A DNA stretch of 64,000 bases from Liolophura sinensis (lineage: Eukaryota; Mollusca; Polyplacophora; Chitonida; Chitonidae), in NCBI RefSeq assembly GCF_032854445.1, contig NC_088300.1, forward strand, positions 43,932,984-43,996,983. Reading direction: 5' to 3'. Positions within the stretch are counted from its first letter, which is position 1. Every line of letters starts with the position of its first letter. Positions 59,801 to 64,000 of this stretch are shown piece by piece. The notes beneath the pieces are model-generated. The model ran no database searches. It was not told where the DNA came from and worked only from the letters and a program-made list of their open reading frames with translations. The translations under genes were made by a program, and so were the position numbers.

Positions 59801-62800
59801 GTTCCATGTCTCTCTAACTTTTAGCCGGGCGGTTTCTTGTTTAGATCATTGGTAAATTCCGCCTTCAAGGTCAAAACAGGATTTATCTATCATTAAAATT
59901 GACAGATGTGTGGAATATAAGACCAGATCATAATCTGAAGTTAGGTTTGGCAAAATATTGTGGGCTCTGTAATTGATTCGGGGCCATCCTTAACCGAACA
60001 AAATTTTGCCAAACCTAAAGTCAGAAGAATTTCAAACCACATAATCTGCTAAGATGTGCGATACAAGTTTAAGTTGGTGTGTATGCTTTTCCAGAACTGT
60101 CAAGCATATGTGAATGGTGCATTACGCATGAGGTTAGACAAAGGCCCCAGCTTCACAGTCCTTGAACAACCATCATTGGTGTTTGGTGGCATCAGCAAAA
60201 CACTGGTATGTTTTTTTTTGTTTTTTTTTTCATTCCTGAAATTTTCAATTTCTATTTTTATCGCAATTTTATGACTGAATATCATTTGAGTCAGATGTAA
60301 CACGTGTAACATATAACATTCGAAGGCTGTCATTTACTGCAATTAAAAGTATAGAAAAACGATAAAAGTAATCTTGTGAATCTTTTTAGACCAACTGATG
60401 TTATTCAATGATTCTACACTGCGTACGTGTTCCACATAACTATTTGTGTTTTTGGGCCTCCGTGGCTCAGTCGGTTAGCGCGCTAGCGCAGCGTAATGAC
60501 CCGGAAGCCTCTCACCAATGCGGTCGCTGTGAGTTCAAGTCCAGCTCATGCTGACTTCCTCTCCGGCCGTAAGTGGGAAGGTCTTGCAGCAACCTGCGGA
60601 TGGTCGTGGGTTTCCCCCGGGCTCTGCCCGGTTTCCTCCCACCGTCGTATAAGTGAAATATTCTTGAGTACGGCGTAAAACACCAGTCAAATAAATAAAT
60701 AAATAAATATATTTGTGTTTTAGGTTCACGCCACGAAAACTGAGCAGTTTTTGACAGGCAAACAACTTGGTGATCAAACTGTTTTACAGGGTAAAGATGT
60801 GTTCAAGTTATTGTTTTATTGCATGCCATGACACTGAAGACTTTGTTCATTTAACAGTTTTTGGATAACAGCCTCCTTTCTTTATCAGTTACTTCTCTAA
60901 TATCCGCATTACATAGGTCTAATGTTGTTTGATATTTGAGTCATGAGGTGTGTATTATATAAAACGGTGATGCGGCGAGGATAGATATGTAATCTATAAA
61001 ACAAAAAAGCACTTTATCGGCTGAAACCTATCTCGGCTTTTCACACCTACCACTGAAACAAACCTACATCACAATGAAACAATTATGAAACACCTACCTA
61101 CACCTGTTTATATTCTTCCAGGTGCTCTGAACACGCTGTTCACAGAGCTATTACCTGATGATGACCCGGTGTTTGGTAGTGCCGCCTACAAGAAACAGCT
61201 AGCCGTGGCTTTTCTTTACAAGGTAAAGCATTTACACTATAATACAAGACTTGCACAGAGAGTAAAACCAGAGCAGTGACAACAGTGTGATTGTTGGCAA
61301 ATGGTCACACGTAATTAGTGAAATAAGGCTTCTTGTCAATTTATCTCAGTTTAAGATTTTATTCTATTTATTTATTTATTTGATTGGTGTTTTACGCCGT
61401 ACTCAAGAATATTTCACTTATTTGACGACGGCCAGCATTATGGTGGGGGGATCCCGGGAGAAACCCACGACCATCCGCAGGTTTTCTGGTAGACCGGTTT
61501 TATTCTAACTGTTCATGTAAATGAAGCAAATAGTAGCAAATTACACACCAAGGAGTATTACAAGCATTTGTTCAGTTCATAAATTGAATATTGTGAAAGT
61601 TATATCATCCACATGCAATTCACCATTTACATGCTTTCACGGTAATGTAGCTGGGGAAAATTGCAATGTGCAACGTATATAATGAGACACTTATCAGATT
61701 AAACCAGATTATCTGTTGTCTCTTTCCGTTTTTTATTTCGTGTAAATTCAGAAGAGGATAAAGTACACATTTATGCATTCGCACCTTGCGATCTTCTCAT
61801 TTCCTGCCATTTTGTCTCGCGTCAGTTTTGTTTGGTAACCTGCAGCGCCAGTGTCGACCCCAAATACGTCAGCGGTGGAAACAACCTGGTCCGACCTGTC
61901 TCTTCCGGTCAACAGTCTTATGACACTCAGAAAATGGAATGGCCGATCACAGAACCGCTTCCTAAGCTTGAGGCTAAAGCTCAGGTGAGGTATAACTACC
62001 TGTAGAAGTCCGGAACTATTGACTTTAGGCTATGGAAGCTGATTAGCAAGGCTCACAGATATTATGCTATTTATGTATTTGATCTGATTTTTATCGCCTT
62101 ACCCAAGAATTTTGCACTCAGATAACGAGGGTCATGCTATGGTTGGAGGAACCTGAATGATGTTGGAATAAATGAAATAATGATAATGTTGTGAGAAGTA
62201 ATTGAACTCCTATCAGAGCACCATACTATATGATCGTGAAGTATATATCGTCTCTTGGACTGTAGGCACACCTAAGCTGTTAATTCACACATCTATATCT
62301 GCTGAATGGCAAAGGTCCTTGATGTAACAGATTAATTATCAACTATTAGTTATTTTTACTTATTGTAGTTATATATGTGATAATGAAATGAGAGTTGTCT
62401 CTGAATTTTCTTGTTCCTAGGCAACCGGAGAGGCTGAGTACATTAACGACATTCCGCCTATTGATGGTCAGCTCTATGGCACCTTTGTGCTCAGTACAGA
62501 AGGCAATGCTCAAATCCAGACCATCGACCCTTCAGCCGCTTTGGTATGTTACTTTACTAACACTCCATGAAGTCATATATTGCTTAAGGGCACTGTGCAT
62601 CGTTCATTCCTTTGATATCGAAAAAAAACTTCTGATGTGATTCATTAAAGTCTATGAACTTTGGTAAATTTGTTTAACTCATCTTGACCTAAAAGTGAAG
62701 AATATCGAACTTTAATATGCTCAAAAATGATCCTTTCTTATAATTGGCCTTGCCAGTATTAACCTGGAAAGTCCATTTTGGTTGACGGCTGATGTACGAA

Positions 62801-63962
62801 TATTTGTTTAGATGCATATGTTTAGCGGAATATTCCGCTTAATTTTCAATATGTTACCATAAACTCTCGCCAGCTTACCATCACCAAGACTAATGCACTA
62901 GTATTTGAGAATTTACAATGACTTCCTTTATAGTTGAACACAAATGTGTAATATTGCCCATTGCAGAAAATTCCAGGCGTGGTGAAGTTCATTAGTGCCT
63001 CTGACATTCCAGGGGAGAACAACTGTTCGCCATTCGGTGCGGCTGAAGAGGTAAAGCTGATATGGTACAAAGTAGGAGGAAACTCTTAACTGTTAATAAT
63101 TTCATTGTTAACAGACTCGTGTTACATAAATAACGACGTTCTAAATATGAGCGAATGGCAAGAAAAACACATCGTTTTCCGCTGTTGCGCTGCAGTGCTT
63201 GTGTACTGCCTACGAGCGTAAAAGTGTGACCTACTTACAGGAAAGAACAAGAGTACATAGCTTTTGACCGCATTGTTAAAAGCGAGAGTAAGAGAATTAT
63301 GTGGTGCTAATGTCGCCGTTTTGACGCAGTTTTAATATACACCATGAATGGTGCTGTTTCAACCCTGTTCATATTTTTTCCAGATATTCTGCAGTGGAAA
63401 GGTTGAGTATGCAGGTCAGGCTCTCGGCCTAATAATAGCTGGTGAGTATTTCATATTTCTGCAGAGATGTTCATCATTCCAAGATATTAAACGCAGAAGA
63501 GAAACAAAAACTGTCAATCTGATTGCATGTTTCCATGAAACATTTCCAGCTATCTGATCACTGTGGTAATTTATACAACACTACCTGTTACAGAGAGTTT
63601 AGCAGCGGCTGAGGATGGAGCCAGAAGTGTGAAAGTGACATACTCCAACGTCCAGGCACCGATTGTATCAATCCAAGACGCCATTGATAAAAAGTCTTTC
63701 TTTCCCAAACCGGGAGATGTTGTTGTGGGCAATGCTGAAGGTAGGACACCACTTCTGGTGTAATTCATGGTCCGCACAGTACTTTATCAATTATATAACG
63801 TTATAAATGCAGTGGGATTATATTTTCTCAGTGGTTTAATGTATTGTTACTCTGTTCTTGTCAAAGGCTTTTAATTTTACAGACGCCATAGCGAAATCGC
63901 CGAAGTCTGTAACCGGAAGTGTCAGCATGAGTTCACAGTATCATTTTCATCTGGAGACACAT
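50872..63962 (+). CDS. Aldehyde oxidase/xanthine dehydrogenase, 5' part
   Basis: Nineteen exons, all phases consistent: 50872-50947, 52231-52400, 53058-53218, 56806-56882, 57070-57128, 57306-57495, 57748-57827, 58302-58448, 58922-59024, 59651-59787, 60095-60205, 60724-60790, 61122-61222, 61826-61984, 62421-62543, 62967-63050, 63384-63441, 63594-63740 and 63883-63962. They encode 710 of a usual 1,300 or so residues. The first 2Fe-2S domain has C53-x4-C58-G-x-C61 plus C83; the second has CGFC (123-126) and CRC (158-160). The FAD domain (about 200-430) has FGSTASG and VRNVGSWAGNL, and the start of the molybdopterin domain has ATGEAEY and QYHFHLETH. The enzyme oxidises aldehydes or N-heterocycles in the cytosol. 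The motifs VRNVGSWAGN and EFPSDVFILLEAVGA resemble invertebrate aldehyde oxidases more than xanthine dehydrogenase; the deciding active-site residues lie beyond the window. The ATG is the last in-frame Met before TVTFTVNGK. Confidence 0.92.
51059..51310 (+). mobile_element. SINE family 2, best copy (AOX intron 1)
   Basis: tRNA-derived head ACCGCTTCAGTAGCCTAGTG followed by GTTAGAGAGTCC (box A) and GGATCAAACCCGGTTCGAGT (box B). The body has TTGCTGCCTCGCTTGGCGCT, CAGCACTGAGAA, GGTGTCAGTATAATGTGATT and GTCTTCGGCATAATACT. Its tail may be the separate segment ending at 51,618. Confidence 0.85.
51420..51618 (+). mobile_element. SINE 3' end with GACGTTAAA tail
   Basis: Contains AGTGAAGCAGCACTAGATAA, GGTGGAAATCCGTCCTGCAA, then TTCGTCGTCATATGACTGAA, TTGTTAAGTACGACGTTAAA and CCCCAAGCACTCACTCACTC. 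I recognise this tail as one shared by several mollusc SINE families; the exact family name would need a database search. Confidence 0.65.
51938..52069 (+). mobile_element. SINE family 1, 3' half (AOX intron 1)
   Basis: GTGGGAAGGTCTGTCAGCAA, GCGGATGGTCGTGGG, CTCTGCCCGGTTTCCTCCCA, ATAATGCTGGCCGCCGTCGT and TATTCTTGAGTACGGCGTAA, with an AAATAAATAAATAAAT tail. The TAAGTGAAATAT piece before TTCTTGAG is deleted. Confidence 0.9.
52525..52620 (+). mobile_element. tRNA-like repeat head (AOX intron 2)
   Basis: GGTTCGAATCCCGG is an excellent box B preceded by a weaker box A (TAGAAAGCTGATTAG). It has no convincing acceptor or anticodon stems for a working tRNA, so a tRNA-derived SINE of a third type is more likely. 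Confidence 0.4.
53330..53437 (-). mobile_element. SINE family 1, 3' part (AOX intron 3)
   Basis: Minus strand: TTTATTTATTTGATTGGTGT, TTTACGCCGTACTCAAGAAT, a central deletion, then GAAACCCACGACCATCCACG. Confidence 0.85.
53845..53918 (+). repeat. GGACAAAAGCC repeat cluster A
   Basis: Imperfect units TGACAAAAGCCCC, CGACAAAAAATCC, GGACAAAAACCCC and GGACACATGCCCC spaced at about 15-17 bases. Related to clusters at 54195-54228 (same strand) and 56541-56665 (opposite strand). Confidence 0.75.
54192..54228 (+). repeat. GGACAAAAGCC repeat cluster B
   Basis: GAATCCAGGACAAAAGCCCC followed by CGCGGACAAAAGCCCC, two near-perfect units. The preceding GAATCC is also found next to cluster C on the other strand. 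Confidence 0.8.
55830..55992 (+). mobile_element. SINE family 1, 3' half (AOX intron 3)
   Basis: ACGTGGGAAGATCTGCCAGC, CGGATGGTCGTGGGTTTCCT, CCACCATAATGCTAGCCGCC, GTCGTATAAGTGAAATATTC, AAAACACCAATCAAATA and an AAATAAATAAATAAA tail. It lies between clusters B and C of the GGACAAAAGCC repeat. Confidence 0.9.
56541..56665 (-). repeat. GGACAAAAGCC repeat cluster C, inverted
   Basis: Read on the minus strand: GAATCCATGACGAAAGTCCC, then GGGCAAAAGCCCC, GGACAAAAGCCTC (twice), GGACAAAACCCC and GGACAAAAACCTC, a ladder of units 16-18 bases apart. It is the inverted counterpart of cluster B, so the roughly 2.5 kb between them could be one element lying in AOX intron 3. Confidence 0.8.
58095..58232. mobile_element. 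Small MITE (AOX intron 7)
   Basis: The ends form an imperfect inverted repeat: GGGCCACTTTCAGAAAG on the left and GGGCTCAGTTTCACAAAG on the minus strand at the right. The interior is full of short palindromes around GTACGATAT / ATATCGTAC. At 138 bp it is a hairpin-forming non-autonomous element. It ends about 70 bases before exon 8. Confidence 0.6.
60441..60721 (+). mobile_element. Full-length SINE family 1 with 12-bp TSD
   Basis: The best copy in the window. The target duplication TATTTGTGTTTT is perfect at 60441-60452 and 60710-60721. Between them lie the tRNA-derived head (TGGCTCAGTCGGTTAGCGCG, box A; GTGAGTTCAAGTCC, box B), the body (GCGGATGGTCGTGGG, CTCTGCCCGGTTTCCTCCCA), the conserved TATAAGTGAAATATTCTTGA then GTACGGCGTAAAACACC, and an AAATAAATAAATAAAT tail. 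The right duplication is followed at once by AG and exon 12 of the aldehyde oxidase gene. Confidence 0.95.
61365..61495 (-). mobile_element. SINE family 1, 3' half (AOX intron 13)
   Basis: Minus strand: TATTTATTTATTTATTTGAT, TTTTACGCCGTACTCAAGAA, ACGGCCAGCATTATGGTGGG and AAACCCACGACCATCCGCAG. Truncated before the tRNA head. Confidence 0.9.
62070..62160 (-). mobile_element. Decayed SINE family 1 fragment (AOX intron 14)
   Basis: Minus-strand remnant: TTTATGTATTTGATCTGATT, CGCCTTACCCAAGAATTTTG, GAGGGTCATGCTATGGTTGG. Old and degraded. Confidence 0.6.
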
Positions 63963-64000
63963 GTAAGATTTTCGTCCTACAAGTCGCTCTAACATGGTCC

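Overview
This is nuclear DNA of an invertebrate animal, most likely a mollusc. The coding regions are many short exons with GT/AG borders, introns make up most of each gene, the background is AT-rich, and several families of tRNA-derived SINEs carry tails that I recognise as typical of molluscs and other lophotrochozoans. The phylum call is inference from gene style and repeats; no species is claimed. All exon models were read by eye from splice borders, phase continuity and protein similarity recalled from family knowledge.

Layout. (1) About 1-11.6 kb: no supportable gene; a diverged repeat recurs as direct and inverted copies. (2) 12,115-14,559, minus strand: a complete four-exon gene for a 451-residue protein with an N-terminal von Willebrand A domain; a TATA box and a CRE lie about 570 bases upstream. 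(3) 16,811-32,348, plus strand: a complete ten-exon gene for a 335-residue HSD17B12-type short-chain dehydrogenase (3-ketoacyl-CoA reductase / 17-beta-hydroxysteroid dehydrogenase family). Three different minisatellites (37, 27 and 64 bp units) and two or three DNA-transposon relics inflate its introns, and a near-perfect DR1 nuclear-receptor site precedes its start codon. (4) About 36,703-45,189, plus strand: a Notch-ligand-like gene (MNNL-type N-terminus, DSL domain, eight EGF repeats), then a long acidic Ser/Thr-rich stretch broken by many frameshifts, ending in an intact basic tyrosine-rich tail. No transmembrane segment is visible. The signal-peptide exon was not found. (5) 45.2-50.8 kb: no gene seen; microsatellites only. 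(6) 50,872 to the window edge, plus strand: the first 19 exons (710 residues) of a molybdo-flavoenzyme of the aldehyde oxidase / xanthine dehydrogenase family, closest in its motifs to invertebrate aldehyde oxidases; the rest of the molybdopterin domain lies beyond the window.

The four genes do not form a pathway; they are ordinary neighbours in an animal genome. The most unusual items are the Notch-ligand-like protein with a basic Tyr-rich tail in place of a visible membrane anchor, the large 37-bp minisatellite with an internal 29-unit duplication, a full-length SINE whose target-site duplication has re-created the polypyrimidine tract of an aldehyde-oxidase acceptor site, and inverted clusters of a GGACAAAAGCC motif that may mark the ends of an undescribed mobile element.
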